Assembly: GCA_964057225.1 (NCBI GenBank)
Contig: OZ059899.1
Span: forward strand, 14,082,501 to 14,146,500
Reading direction: 5' to 3'
DNA length: 64,000 nt
Source: Auanema rhodensis
Lineage: Eukaryota > Nematoda > Chromadorea > Rhabditida > Rhabditidae
Below are positions 33,914 through 48,300 of the stretch, in pieces; the first letter of the stretch is position 1; every line of letters starts with the position of its first letter. A program made the translations under genes and the position numbers. Under the pieces are notes generated by a model. That model searched no databases, was not told the origin of the DNA, and saw only the letters and a program-made list of their open reading frames with translations.

Positions 33914-35030
33914 AACTGAAAGTACTATGTAAATGCATCTTTGAATGAACTTTTTTCACAACTTCTGTTCAATACCTTTTTCTCTAAAAAAATCTTAAAG
34001 GAAGTACTTAAGTCTAAGAACAACAAAGCAAACGGTCACACCATTTTCCTGAATAAATGAGTCATGTGGCTTTAACATGAAAGTTATTGTTTTCTCGAAA
34101 ATTTCTTCATAATTTTCAAAAACAATGAACTCATTCTTTGTGTTTTTTAATGAAAACTAATTATTTATTTGGCAAAAATTTATCATACTGTACATATTTT
34201 TATAAATCACAAAAGAAATTAATAAATGTTGTTTGTTATGGATTATGCCTTCGTCTCCTTTCCCACAATCTACAGATTTTCAACTTTCATCGAATAATAT
34301 CCAAGCTAAAGGTCATGCTTGATATCTCAATCGGCCGCGTGATATTCTTTTCAATTCCAGGATTATTCGAAAACATTGCAAAAATAACCAAAATAATCAA
34401 AACTTACACATATTAACAAGAAGTTTGTGCAAATCATCTCATTTTTTTTCATATTTTTACATGAATTCTTTCATGTGAAGATGGTTTTGGATGAAAACTT
34501 ATTTTCCTGATACGGAAATCATTTGTTCTCCAAAAAATAGGTTACACATTCTATATTTACAAACTTCACGACATAAAGCATCAATATTTTTCTCATTGTT
34601 TATTCAATATATTTCATGAAATGGTAAGACTTTAGTTTGCTAATGAGAAAACAGAAAGTAAAAAGCTATAAATAAGGTATTTTTGATCTTTTTTTTTCTT
34701 CTCTCTCTTTGATGGTTTAAGAAGAACATCAAATGTTTAAAACATATGACGTGAGCATGAGGTAGTGTTATGACGATGATGCATATGCAACAACCACTCT
34801 TCCTTTCACCCTTGTGCCTTCATACCGTATTCATAACAGAGCATAACTAAATACATACTGGTCTCTTGATTTTGAAAACAAAATTTATTAAAAGTCATAA
34901 AAATGAAAAAAAAAGAAAAGATTAAGGATTCATCTTGAATTATACTGGAAGTTATATTATCAAGTTTACGCTTCATCCGCTCACGTGGCCACGTGAATAA
35001 GTTTTAAAAAAAACATTTCTAACTACCGAA
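33914..35030. other. intergenic, about 1.1 kb
   Basis: Very AT-rich sequence between two plus-strand genes. No supported gene or repeat. A 92-codon open frame at 34138-34416 is Ile/Phe/Lys-rich, as chance frames in such DNA are. Confidence 0.5.
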
Positions 35031-35963
35031 ATGAGTTGTTCGGTTGATATTTCAGATATATCGTTTACACCTCGCACGTCTGAAATAAAGGAATGTGGAT
35101 CTCCAAGGTTTGTTATGCCATTTAGTCGTTTCCCATTCAATTATGTTTTTAATAAATATTTTTAAAAAGCTATATTATTCATTTACCATTGTGTCTCAGT
35201 TGTACTGAAGAAGAACGTAACGAAGCTGGGCGAAGTCGAAGCGACAAGCCGAGAGATTGTTTGTGTCTTTCATCATCAGTAAGCTATTTTATTCCCTATT
35301 TATCAATTATGACTGTTTTTCAATTTTATTAATTTAATAAATTAAACTAAATGCAGGGATGTATATTGCTGTGGGCCTTTGTTGCATTATCAATAACAGC
35401 ATTTAAGCATGTTGCACTTGGTGGCTTCAAAAATGCACCCGTCACAGACCATCTATTCGTATTATTTTCCGTATGTAGTTACTTCATCTGGATATAATTT
35501 TTTTGAGTATATCCTACTCATATCATCCTAGATTATCTGCGGCTTTTTGTACATTGTGGCTGCTGTTGGACGAAATCGCAACATGTACTTCTTGGCTATG
35601 ATAGCAGCAGTAAGCTTATCTTTTCCCTACAATATAGCATCATTCACTTTTAAATTTTCAAATTTTAGTTTGTCCACGCTTTGCATGAATTGATAAATCT
35701 AGCCTACATTGTATATTACATCATTCGAGCTAAAAAACGTAAAGCTGCTTTCTTATCCAGCTTACTTTAATACAGCATACTATAAGCCTTAAAAACATTT
35801 TCTTGTTTTAGGTAAAAACGTTGATGAAGATGACATGCTACTCATAGCTTCTTTTGGATGTTCTTTAGCAGGTTTTAAACGTTGATCTTTCCATAAAAAC
35901 ACAAAAATTCTTGCAGCTCATATCATAGTATTTTGCTTGTTTATTCGTGGTCGATGCTTATAA
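35031..35963 (+). CDS. unrecognised four-helix membrane protein
   Basis: Seven short exons with in-phase junctions. A cytosolic-looking N terminus (MSCSVDISDISFTPRTSE, then an Arg/Glu/Ser-rich part) precedes four hydrophobic segments: LLWAFVALSITAF, LFVLFSIICGFLYIVAAVG, MYFLAMIAAFVHALHEL into LAYIVYYIIRA, and LLIASFGCSLAAHIIVFCLFI. The loop after the third is basic then acidic (KKRKNVDEDD). The last junctions skip an early TAA that would arise by reading through the gtaaag donor. I cannot name a family; small tetraspan-like or DUF-type nematode membrane proteins look like this. No function is assigned. Confidence 0.7.
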
Positions 35964-36874
35964 ACTTCATCAAATTTCTTTCAAATTATAACAAATTATA
36001 CTGTTTTTTTCGTTCAATTAAGCAATTTATAAAAAATTATAAACAAAATATCAAAAATTAATTATTATAATACATATAGTATATAAAGTATATAATATAT
36101 ACATAAAAAATTAGAGAAGTGGAAGCAATACTTCTTAGTAACTACATTTTATAGAATTCTTAATGTTTTCGGTAAAATATAAAAGCCGGGGATGAAGGTG
36201 AAATGTTTCGGCTTTATCATGTTGTATCACAGGTTGCTACTACCACAGCTGCCCCAGAACAGGTATAACAATGACTACTAGACAGGAATAATATACAAAT
36301 AGTTATAGTTATATACATATATAGTATATAACTTATATGTATTTGTATATTATTTATAAAAATAAGAAGAAAAATACATAAATATTTACAAACTATAGTT
36401 CTTCTGTGTTGTTGTTGTTGTTATAGAGTATGCGGTGAAAAAAGATAAAAAATAATAATAATTTTTGTTTCAAAACCGAAAAGTGAGTATAAGTAGCTGA
36501 ATCACATCATCTAGATACAAAAGAAAACTGGCAATCGAGGTATTTTACAGGACAAAGAGAACGAATGGCATATTAGATGGTGTTGCTATCTCAAAAAATA
36601 TTGAATAAGGGTATATCAAGGCTAGAGCTTCATAAAACCTCTTAATCTCATCTCGTTTGAGAAGAGATCACAATGACAGGCATTGTTGGTAAGCTATGAA
36701 TAAGAAAATGCTTAACACTTAAAGCATTTTCATGAACATCACACACACTATGCGCGTTTAACATTTGCCCCTATTCAATCATGTTTCACTCAATCACATA
36801 ACGGCTTTTATGAATAAATTTTACATAATTACATTTATGTTACCGGTTTAGATAGAATATATATATTCTTTTCT
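35964..36874. other. intergenic between convergent genes
   Basis: 911 bp, extremely AT-rich with overlapping TATA/ATAT runs (36065-36110, 36300-36360). Only transcript 3' ends are expected here. Confidence 0.5.
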
Positions 36875-39800
36875 TTAATCTTTATCCTTTTCTTTTTCTT
36901 TTTCCATTCGTTCCTGAAGTGTATGCCACTGTACGACTGGACGTCGTGATGTCATCATCTCAGCCCATTGTTCATGACACGCATGAGTTACCTGGAAATA
37001 TTACAGGAATCATGTCATTAATCATGTAGAAATATGACAAACCTGAGATAGACTAGCCAAATCAGAAGAAGCTAATGTGACCTGCAATGAAAAATGAATT
37101 AGTTAACTAAATAGAGACTGAGGAAGAGAGAGAGAGAACGAAGTGCCCCCGTTACGAAAGCTCTTCTCGGTTATCCTCCTTCTTTTCAAAAAAAGGGTTC
37201 AAAGTCTCACCTCGCCAATGAAATCATTCTTACTCATTTTATCATAATCCCATACAGAAATAAGTATGTGAACTCTCTGAAATATGGTTGCTTAATCTGA
37301 GAAAAAATTAAGTAAAGGCTTCTTACATCCATCATATTAGGTTCAATTTTGAATTGAAAGCTTTCATTATAATATGGATTCAATGTTTTGTACTTTCTAG
37401 ACGTTTTCTTCTTACTTAATAGCTTCCGTCCATGATATAAATATATTTTAACATATGGATCTGAAATGAAAATAGAATTACAACTCAAAAACGAATACAA
37501 TGCTAGGTTTTTAAATATTTTGTTTTGGAAATGTCAATCAACGTCTTAAAGCTCAAATAATCATAGGATTGTAAAATCTATATATTTGAATTTTATATTT
37601 TCAGTTTAATGGTTGGCTATGTAATGAATTTCAAGTATTAATTATTGTTATGACTTGTATACGCTCATTCTCTTGTTATCATCCCCCTATTCTAAGTTTT
37701 TTTAGCTTTTTTTCGGTAGCGAATACAAATAAAATCAAAAGCAGACCCCCTCCCCTTCTTTCCCTTCCCCCTTTCCTCTTCCCTACCTCTCTACCTTTTC
37801 TTTTCTCGAGCTCTATTTCGTTAGACCAGAATATGTCAGCATTATGCTTCATGATTGTAAGCTTCATGAGCAGAGACAAGAAGAGAAGAATTCATAACAA
37901 AGAACTTACATCGAAACACATCCAACGCTCAGCAATATAAACATTTTTTATGGAATAGACATATATATATATAGATATAGATAATTTCAATAAATGTTTA
38001 AATATACTATACTTTTCGTTTTAAAACTTGATTATGTATTCATGTTTTAGAGCTTAGATCCCTTATCAATTGTTTTTTTTCGAAGAATACGTTGCACAAA
38101 AAGAAAGTTATATTGCATTCGAGAAACCAACGAGTGCAATCATATTCTCACATATGTATTTTGGTTTCCTTTCCTTGTTTTCAGTCTATTTGATGTGCTG
38201 ATCACGTTGATCACATAATTCTCAACTGAGACTGACTGAAGCTGACGATATGCATTGCTTTTTCGATTTGAAGTTCCTGCTTATGGTTATGGCAGGAAAA
38301 ACGTTGTCCAATTATTGTTTAACGACAAGAATATATTCGTAATTCAAACCACTTTTTACTATTATTTTTGTTTAAAATTTGAAAATAAAAAAAGGAAAAT
38401 TTATATTCTATTCTCTTCTTCTATGAAGCTTCTCAAGAATTTCGCGAATATTTTGCTTAAAAAACAACAGGCTGATACATCCGTACCCCGGCAAAAAAAA
38501 GGAAAAAGACGTAAATGCTTTTCAGCGATTTTTTTCGTTGAAAACGAAAAAATAATTGATGATTGAAGAGCTCAAAATCTTGGCCACAAAAAAAGTAAAG
38601 AATCATCTTCTGCCGTCATTAACTTTGTGTTCAATCTCGAATTCCGGGCATAGCTAGGAATAAGCTGTAAGAAAAGGAGAAGCATCTTATTCTGCTTTTT
38701 GTCTCTTTTCTTTCTTCAATTCAATAATGTGATGATGTTGATGATGATGTTATGAGAAAGAAAACGTATTGAGAGAGAGAGAGAGAGAGAGAGAGAAGAT
38801 GGAAAGACTAGGTTGAAGTATTTAAGCTTGAGCATGCATACGAATCATTGTTTCCTAGGTATGAATTTGAGTCATAATTCTCTTAAGATATTAGTTTAAG
38901 CATTCATGATATGTCCCTAAGGAAACAAAGAATTTTCCAGATTATTTTGTTCATGAAATAAAATATCTCAAGCTGAGCACCAACACGAAAGAGCTCTTTA
39001 TCTTTTGTTATTTGTTTCTTTTTTTTGAAGGAAAAGTAAACAAATAAATATTTCCAAGCTTTTTTTAAATTTCTTTCTCTTTCTTTCTAAAACTACACTA
39101 CTAATATAACTACCAAACTGACAGAAATGTACATGAACTTTAAGTTATAATGAGATGAGAGAGAATGAGAAGATACCATATAGCCACTATCAGATCCGCT
39201 TCGTTCTTCTCCATTCCTTTCTCCTCTTTCCTGTCTTTTTCACGATCCCTCCTTCTCTTTTATTTTTTGAGGTTTTTTAGTTGTAAATAAAACGTGCTAC
39301 TTGTCAAAGACATGATTAAAAACAAAAGCAATATTCCATAAAGGAGTGGTTGGGTACGTTTCAAAAAGAAAAGTTGTATAAAGTTCCGCGTGAGAGAAAA
39401 TAAAATAAAAAAATTATTTTTCAACCTTTCCATCATCGTCCTCTCTCCTTCTATCTATCTCTCTCAATCCCTTTTCCCCTTCCTCAATCCTTCTCACAAA
39501 TGTTATAACCGAAAAAAGGCTATTTTGCCAATAAATAAACAAAAAATAAATAATTCAAAGCCAATATCAAAACTTCTTTTGAACAGCACCAACCTGATGT
39601 GCCACCCAAGTCCATTTTTTTCAAATTTCGAGCCTCCATGATGGTGAGCGTTAAGGTTCCTGTGGCTGGACGGTAACGAGTTGAGAAGCATATATCACCC
39701 AGACGCGATTCTTTCTGAAAAAAAAGATATAAAAACATAGCTTTCTTTTCTTATAATACTATAAAATGGAATTGAAAATAGTATACAACTACTATTAGAT

Positions 39801-41947
39801 ATTCAATACGCTGTTAATATAGCTCGTTATATCAATTTTCTAATAGACTAATGAGCCTGTTAGTTAGCTTGTTAGATATTTAGTAACAAGTTATATCATA
39901 CTTCTCTCTTTTATTCTTATAAATTAGTTTACGATGATGATTAAGCATATCTATTATATGAACTATATAGTTAGATATACTATATCCATCATGTTTGTCG
40001 GCTTCAATTTCTTATTTTCCTTTGCTTTTACCAAATTTTTGAAAGCCTAAAGACGAAACATTGCGTTCTGCTTTCTTTACTTTAGCACCTAGAGCCTTCA
40101 TCTCTTGCTCATCATCCAAAGATCAACAAACACACATGTCTTCTAATGCAATTCGGAAATTAATCAACCAAAAGATGTCCAAATAAGAAGAAGATGAAAG
40201 AAAAGTCAGATAATTGACATTTTCAAAGCCGCGTTACCAATGTTCCGCAGTTTATGATGAGAGTAGAAGAGCTAACGTTCTTGGCTCTCGAGCCTTGTTT
40301 CATCGTCTCAGATCCATACTTTCGCCCCTTGCTCTCTTGCATTTTCTTTTCTTTTGCAGCTTTCTCCCTGTGAGCATATATCAAGCGGACTTTAAAAAAT
40401 CGAAAACCCTAGATTATCAAGTAATACTACACATCTACCAACATGACCCATCATCATATATCAGATAGAAGATTTGAAAGGAGGAGTGCAATATTTCTGA
40501 GATTGAGTGTAGTACATGCTTGATATAATCAGGAAAACAACAATTATCATCAATTATACTTAGATGGAAGTATATTCTTCATGCTTCATACACAACAAGT
40601 TATGTGAACTCTCCTATAGTTCGATTGGAAGTAGAAAGCTGACCAACTTTTCGACAAGTGATTAAAGACAAATCATGATATCCGCTTTAACGTTGTCAAA
40701 GAGAAATCAGATTTTCTGCTTAAAAAGCTTACACAGGGGAACAAAAACGATACAAATCAATACTGATGTCTAATATGGATTTGAAATTTGTGTGAAAAAA
40801 TATTCCCAAGCCAAGATGAAACAAAACAAAGATTATCGTCAGGATAATGCCATTCAAAATCGCTAATATTGATAATTAGCTAAATGTTTTTTTCAAATGC
40901 ATGTATCTGTAATGATAATTTTTGAGTTTGAGTTCATACTTTGCAAAATTATTCAATTTTGTTGAAAAATATTTCAAATTATGTAAATGGCATAGCCACC
41001 AGCCTGAATTTGTCTTATAAATTCTGAAACTATTCCGGAAAAAAGCCGGAAATTTCCAATTGAAATGGTCATTTTCGTTAATTAATGAATGCAACCGATC
41101 TATGCTCTCTAAAATTCAGAAATGAACTCACGTCGTCGTCATTATCTGGCTTGCTTAACGTCCGTGTTAAATCTGTCGTGGTGCCGAAATCGATAGAATC
41201 TAACGGCACTGCTAGTTGGCCCATCTTATCATCTTTTGATAAACGGTCATAATCAAAAACAACAAACTGTAGAGTTTTAGCTTGAAGCTCATTAAAAGGA
41301 ATCTGAAGAGCGTTTGTTGTGAATGTTATCTCATAACCATAATCACTTACATTAAACAGAAAAGTTTCATTGTAAACAGGATTGAGGGTATTCCGAATAA
41401 TCTTTGTCTCATACTTCTGCTTACGATCCGGTAATATCGATAACTTCACATAAGGATCAGACATTCCATTGCGGTCCATGGCGGGCAGTCGTCGAGCTTC
41501 AACAACAGTGACAGCCAACTGAAATTTGAAGTATTTCAAGCGGCTTCAAGTACATATCAGTTCAACACTCCTTCAGCCTTTTCTTTGGTTTCTCAATTGG
41601 TATTTTATGAGCTACATGAGCAATATGTCTCATGAATAATTCGTCAAATATTTGAAATTTAGATTTGTGTAAGTAATAAGAAGAGTTGTCTTATTTTGAA
41701 AAAAAAAGGAACATCCAACTAAATTATGAACATAAAAAACATTTTATAATAGTATTTATAGATTTATATTATATTATCCCTTTTTCTATCTATTTATCTA
41801 TGTTAACAACGAATAAAAAATGATATATATATATATATATATTGTTATGATAACCGAATGAATTGGATCCTAAGAATCCCTATATACTACCTTTTCTTTT
41901 TTCATTTTTCTCACCCTTTTCCTATTCTTGTTTCTCTTTCATTCTCC

Positions 41948-41985
<38 letters not shown>

Positions 41986-43121
41986 ATCTTACATTATATT
42001 ACTTTCTCTCTCTATATATATCTCTCCCATTCTCTTAAATTGATTCCTTCTCTACGAACTTCTCAACTCATTTGTTCCATGTCTAATTCTCTACAAAATT
42101 ATTAGCTTTTCTCATTTTACTTTTTAATATTAAAAGAGAGATTATAGATTATGATGGTAGATATCAGATCCACTAATCCTCCAATCAGATTATGAACTTA
42201 CATAGACATACATATAACATACAGAAACTATCGTCATTTGGGCAATGTTATGTGATTCTCATCATATAAGGTCTACTATATCTCCCTGTGAATAGATCTT
42301 CTTGAAAAATAAAACTTTTCGTTCTTTTCTCTTTATCTTCTCAAGCCAATCGTTTGCATGCTTGTCTCTTCTTCTGTCATCTGTCTATTCACGAAAGAGC
42401 ACAAGCGAATGTCCCAGCTCTCTCTCATATACATTCCTACCTTGCCGTCGTGCTCTTTTCCCTCTACCTCTTCTCCCGTCGTCCCCTTCCTCTTTTGGCT
42501 CTGCTCTCCCTCGCACACTCTCCGTGATGCCTAAGAAACAAAAAAAAAACGATTTTGTTACATCTGCCTCATATCAGCATTAACGTCTCACAACTAATGC
42601 CAACAAAATAGGTTTAAGAACCAAAGCTGAACCAACGTGTTCCGCTTGCAAGATCACACATTTCGAAAAAACAAACAACTAAATAATTACATAAACCCCC
42701 ATATGATATCAAAATGTTCCAATGTCTTGTATTAATTCGTTTCTCAGCTTTCCTCTAATCCTTTATTTCCATATATGCTTCTGCGAAATCATAGAAAAGG
42801 TAGTGAAAACAGCTTTGCTTCTTGTCCCACCTCCTCACCCCCGTTCTTGCTCTCTTGCTTCATCTACTGCTCCAACCCTGTGAACATCTCCCACTAGTAT
42901 CTGGGAAAGCTGCTCATTCATTTCAATTAATTTGAATTAAGGCTCTGAGAGGCAACCACATTTTTTAAACCCAGCAAGAAATAAAAAATGTGATTTTTGA
43001 GAAAGAATGACCATAAATCTCTCAATTGTTCTCTCGTTAGGTTACCCACCGAATACTAATATTTCAAAAAAAATTGTATGGTCTAATCAAAACTGCAGAG
43101 AAGCTCAGAGTAGAAGTAAGA

Positions 43122-43170
<49 letters not shown>

Positions 43171-45337
43171 AGAGAGAAAGAAAGTGCTTTTTAGAGTCAA
43201 AGTGTCGACTTGACTTCAGTTAAAAGGATTCAGAAAAGAGAATTATGCTGAATATGAAAAAACAGTGTTTAGGATGCTTCACATAATTGTTTTCAGTACT
43301 TTCAGTTATATACAAAACGATGAAACAACAAAAAATGTAAATTAAACTAGTGAAGAATGGAATTTCGTTTCCCAGGTGACTAAAAACATTAATCCAAATA
43401 CAATCTCGGTGTATTTTGAAGACAAAAAGGGAAGAAATTATAAAATGCCCATTAGATAAACGAAATCAGAAAGTAATTGAACAAATAGATAAAACTTGCC
43501 TTGCTTTGAGCAAAGTCATAGTCAAGTCGGAACGTGATTTCTCCATAATTGAAAGGTTCTTCTAAATCTTCCGCCTGAAACAAAAAAAATTGTTATGCAA
43601 CAGCATAGTTTAACATCATCCTTCTCCTCCTCCTCCTCATCATCATCAGCTTGATCTTTATAAACTAAGAAATATATTTTTAAGGGATTTTCTATGTATG
43701 GAAAACAAATTGTTTGAAAACACATGGGAAATACAATATAAGCTACAAATAGCTTCGCTTCATGAAAAAGTAACTGAGAGAATACAAAAGATGAGAATGA
43801 AATTGAAACAGCAAATGATGTCCCTTGCTTCGATATTTACGAAAAATTGTTAACGATTCTTCTCACCCACCTTTCTCCTTTCCTCCCTTCTTTTCATCTA
43901 ATAAACAAAAATAATAGGAAAACTGAGATTTACGTATTTTTCAAAACTATTAGTTCAGAAATTGAAAGAAAAAGTACTTACTCGTGGCTGTACAGATATG
44001 GTTTTTGATGAAAATTGTGGTAGTCCCAATGGGCTAATAGTTTTGGCAGTGTGAACATGCCCATTTTGATACTGAAAACAATAATTTTAATGAAAATAAC
44101 AGACAAGCAAACTCAATAATCGTGTATTTTAAAAGTTAAAAGTAGTAAAAAAAAATTTAATTTATAATTATAAATTATTCATCTTGAACAGAAAAAAAGA
44201 GTAAAGAGAGGGTATGCAGTAAACTCAGAGACCACGAAGAAACGAGAGAGAAATAGGAAATCAAGGAGACTTAGAGATGGAGATAATGTGGTAAGACGAG
44301 GGAGGGAGAGAGACAGACAGACTGACAGAAAAGGGAGAGGTGAAATAATCGGAAAGGAAGGAGCGAGAACAAAACGAATAGCTGCAGAAGAGAAGTCCTT
44401 CCGTGGACTTGAGAAGGATTTATAAGCAATTCAATTATCAAGCATATATATTCAAAAACTTTTTTCAATCCCTTTTTTGTGAAAGTTTGTAGCGTCCAGC
44501 TTATCCGAGCATAAAATTTTCAATATGCTAATGAGAGGATAAGTTGAAAAAGGTTTTTGCGCGGAGAATTGGATAATTCTCATTCAATTGAGGTATATCT
44601 GTGAAACTAAAAGATAATTTATATCCTTTTAGATTAGTTTACGTTGTTATATGCATGTCCTCATGGAATTACATTTTTTTAAAAGTATTTCCCTCATTCC
44701 TTCTCTTGGTTACATATAGTAGGAAATAACAAAAAAGGTTCATAAACGACTATTTACTCTGGTAAAAAGATGTATAGCTTTTCAGATCATTTTAGACTGC
44801 CATGTTGTTCCGATTACTCCGTCTTTGCTGTCCTCATTGCTCGTCAAGCAAGCCATCCTTGTGTGGATGTTGTCTGTCATCGTCTGTCGAGCATCATGTC
44901 TCGCCGATGATCATTATGATTAAGTACAAGTCCAACTGTCCTCAATATCTATGAAGACGCAGAGGAATGCACGATGAAGTTTCAGAGCAACGAGGAGAGC
45001 AGTCTCCTCTTCATCGTCATGGTCGTCGTCGTCGTCGTCGTCGTCGTTGTCATCATCTTCATCTATAACTCTGACACAAGACAAAGAGACGAAGATGAAA
45101 TACGTATATCATCCGTTAACGTTGCTTAATATTTCCAATAAATTGCTCAAATAAGCTAACATGTGACAACACGAACAACGCATATTGAATTTCTGTCATT
45201 ATTCATAGATCTAACACATAAAGTAATCTAAAGAATGTAATTTGAAAATTTGCTTTCTGTATCTCAATATTAAAAGGAAAAAAAAGGAAAAGAAGATAAT
45301 AAGAAACGAGAAAAAGATATTGAGTAGGTTAGAAAGA

Positions 45338-45389
<52 letters not shown>

Positions 45390-48300
45390 GATCGCAATAG
45401 ATCGCCAATTTCTTGAAAGAATAATAAATTAAAAAAGCATTTAAAGAGTGCTAGATCCATTTATAAATTGAAATCGCTTTTTGCTAACTCTATGAATGTA
45501 CTTCTCTCTGTTCTCGTATTTTGTTTTACGCTTTCTCTGCCAATTTCTCTCTATCTTCTTTGTATTTTTTAAGCATTCAACAGCCAAAAATTGAAAAAGG
45601 AAAATACTTAGTTGAATGACTAAGTTAGTTAGCAAAATTAGTCATTAGAAGACAACAATCTTACGATTGCTCACAATGTACTTTCAAAACTCATCTGACT
45701 TCCATAAAAGCCAATAAAAAAAGAACAGAATTACATAAAAAAAAAGAAAACTATGAGATAATGTGGATTTCAACTATGCGTCATAAGCTCAAACTACCAC
45801 ATCATTACATGCAGTTTTCCATGTTTTTCTGCTAATAATCACTTGAAAGATTTCATTTCTACTTCTAATTCATTTACCGTATTCATAATCTCAATAAAAA
45901 TGCCTAGGAATCTCTCCCCTTCTCTCATTTCCACAAAAAAAGGAAACCTGGTTGAGCTGACGAGGAAGAAGAAACCGTTTCCAATTATAAAAATATACAG
46001 CCAACAATCAAAATTAAGCAAATCACGACAGGCAAACAGCTGATTTGCATGTTGTTACTACTAAACCTGTCAAAGCGACCACATTTTCAAGGTTTTTACT
46101 ACATTTTTTCAATCACGTATATGCATTGAGCCATGCGCCCGCTTGAGGATGATTTTTCAGCATTGAGAATAGGCGAGAAATGAGTTATCCAATTGGCCAA
46201 TTCAGACGATAGAAAGAAGATGGAGCAATAGCAGAGAGAGGAAGAAAGATTTAGTTGATAAAAATGGTCAAAACAATCGACCTTCTCAAAAAGTTCTTTT
46301 CTCTTTTTTGCAAAAAAAAAACACAAGCTAGTTAGTTCCGGGAAGTGTGTTTTGACATACATATGTTCACATATATCACATATATAAGTAAATATATATT
46401 CAAAGTATATTTCCTTTTATGGGTTTAGACTTGACATACTTTATAAGAAAGTCATATTGTTTTGTTTTTAATGTTTCCCTCGGCCGACGTCTCCACCGTC
46501 GTTGCCAACGTAGCCATCTGGGCTTCAACTCCACCCGTCCTACCATGTATGTATGCATGTATGAATGTATGTGTGTCTGTGTATATGTTTCAAAATCTGA
46601 AGAATTGAAACAACAATATAAGCAAAATTGCTCATGAACGATGTGAACGGACTGGGAGCCAAATGGCTTTCCGTTTCCATAAAAGGTGATTGATAGGCCT
46701 GAATTGAATTTTGAAACTGTTTTGTCACGAATCTGCGTCACATATCGTATCACCAGATTTTATGAACAAGATAAAGTTATTGAAAATAAATATGGGAAAC
46801 TACTGCTTGGGCTATATCTGATGTACTGTCTGTCACAACTTTTGGTCTTTACAAATCTCAGAATGAAGTCACTTCAAAATTAGCATTTCTCCCAAACTGA
46901 CATGACCCAGCCATTCACCCAAAGCTTAACTCATGAAATAAGTTTTATCCATCTTTATTTAGCATTTCTCTTCTTTTTGGCTATTCAAGAGAATTTCTCT
47001 TTTTCTCATGTCCTCTCTCTCTCTCTTTCTCTCTTGCCCATCAGTCTTTCACTCTATTAGATTCCCAGTCATCACACACAAAACTCTGAAGCAAAGATTG
47101 AGAGTTGGGACATCTTTATCCGCGAACTAACAGGAAATGCTCAAAAGCTTAACCGGAAGTAAGTAAATTTAAAAAGAATATGCCCAAAGCTAGATTGTTG
47201 AGATAAAAATTTAGATAATTCTGCTCTCTTCAGTAGAAAGCACTAGTAACATGTCGAAACATTGAAAACATATCTTTCTTGTTTCTAAAGCAGTCTATTC
47301 ATTAGAAATGCAACATCTGGAGAGATAGACAATTGCCATTTTAGGAGGAAAGACACAATGGTCTAATACACAAAACGGAAAGTGAGGATCAGCTTTAGCC
47401 AAGTGTAACAGACATGACAGCATTTATCCATGAAAGATGATTAAAGAAGAAAAGTAGTCATCATAAGATTAATTCCATTCAATAATCCAAGCAAAGCTCG
47501 TTTGGATTTTTCGAAAAAACTTTCGTATGTATAGAAGGATAGGTAGGACACAAACACATATTCAGTCATAACCACCTCCCCAACCATAAATATACACAGA
47601 TTCTACAAATGGATATCATTGACAGTCATATGCAACAGCTAAAAGTCCTTGTCATGATGCAAAAACGAAGGAAAAAATATGAATTCATAACAAATCATAT
47701 AGCTCATATTTATACACGAAGCAGACTACACTGGAGACCTGCCGTATACAAATATCAAAAGCTACCCATACATAGATTACGAACAAAAATAGTTGTGACC
47801 ATATATGGTAAAGTTTTGGTGTTTGTGAGGCTTCATCATTTGGATATGACGCTTTTATTCCCTTTCAAAATATGTACACAGGGTGTAAACTATGTAAGTT
47901 CTAACTAACTAGATGAAACTGATGGGGATGTGGTAGTCATGAAGGATGAAAGATGTAGAGGATCTCATGGACTATGAGGACGAAGAAAAAGAACAAACGA
48001 AGACAACGAAGACCAAACGAAGAAGAAAAAGGCGATGAATTTTCATTAATTAAAGTAAATTGGGTACTTGAGGAAGACTCACATGCATGATACCACCGCT
48101 ATGATGAGAAGGAGACACGGAGAGGACTGGGGCTCCTTCTTTTGGTGGGCATTACAAGGCGTGATAATGAGAGCTCAGGTTCCAAAGTATAGTCAAATGC
48201 TTATTTGAGCTAGTTTAGTAAAGCTGGCGAGTATTCTTTGAAGCCAGCTATTACTCAAATTTAGTCCACTAATTCAGTCCATTGTCTTTCAAACGGGCAA

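Noticed and set aside
42302-42583. Ser/Leu/Pro-rich frame of 93 codons in the 2-kb synaptotagmin intron
   Set aside because: It is the product of the plus-strand CT-rich tract around the microsatellite, on the strand opposite to the gene, and shows no domain.
46400-46753. 117-codon minus-strand frame in the synaptotagmin intron
   Set aside because: It includes a His/Thr/Tyr run from TGTA-type repeats and an Arg/Trp run, has no conserved motif and does not fit the phase of the gene.
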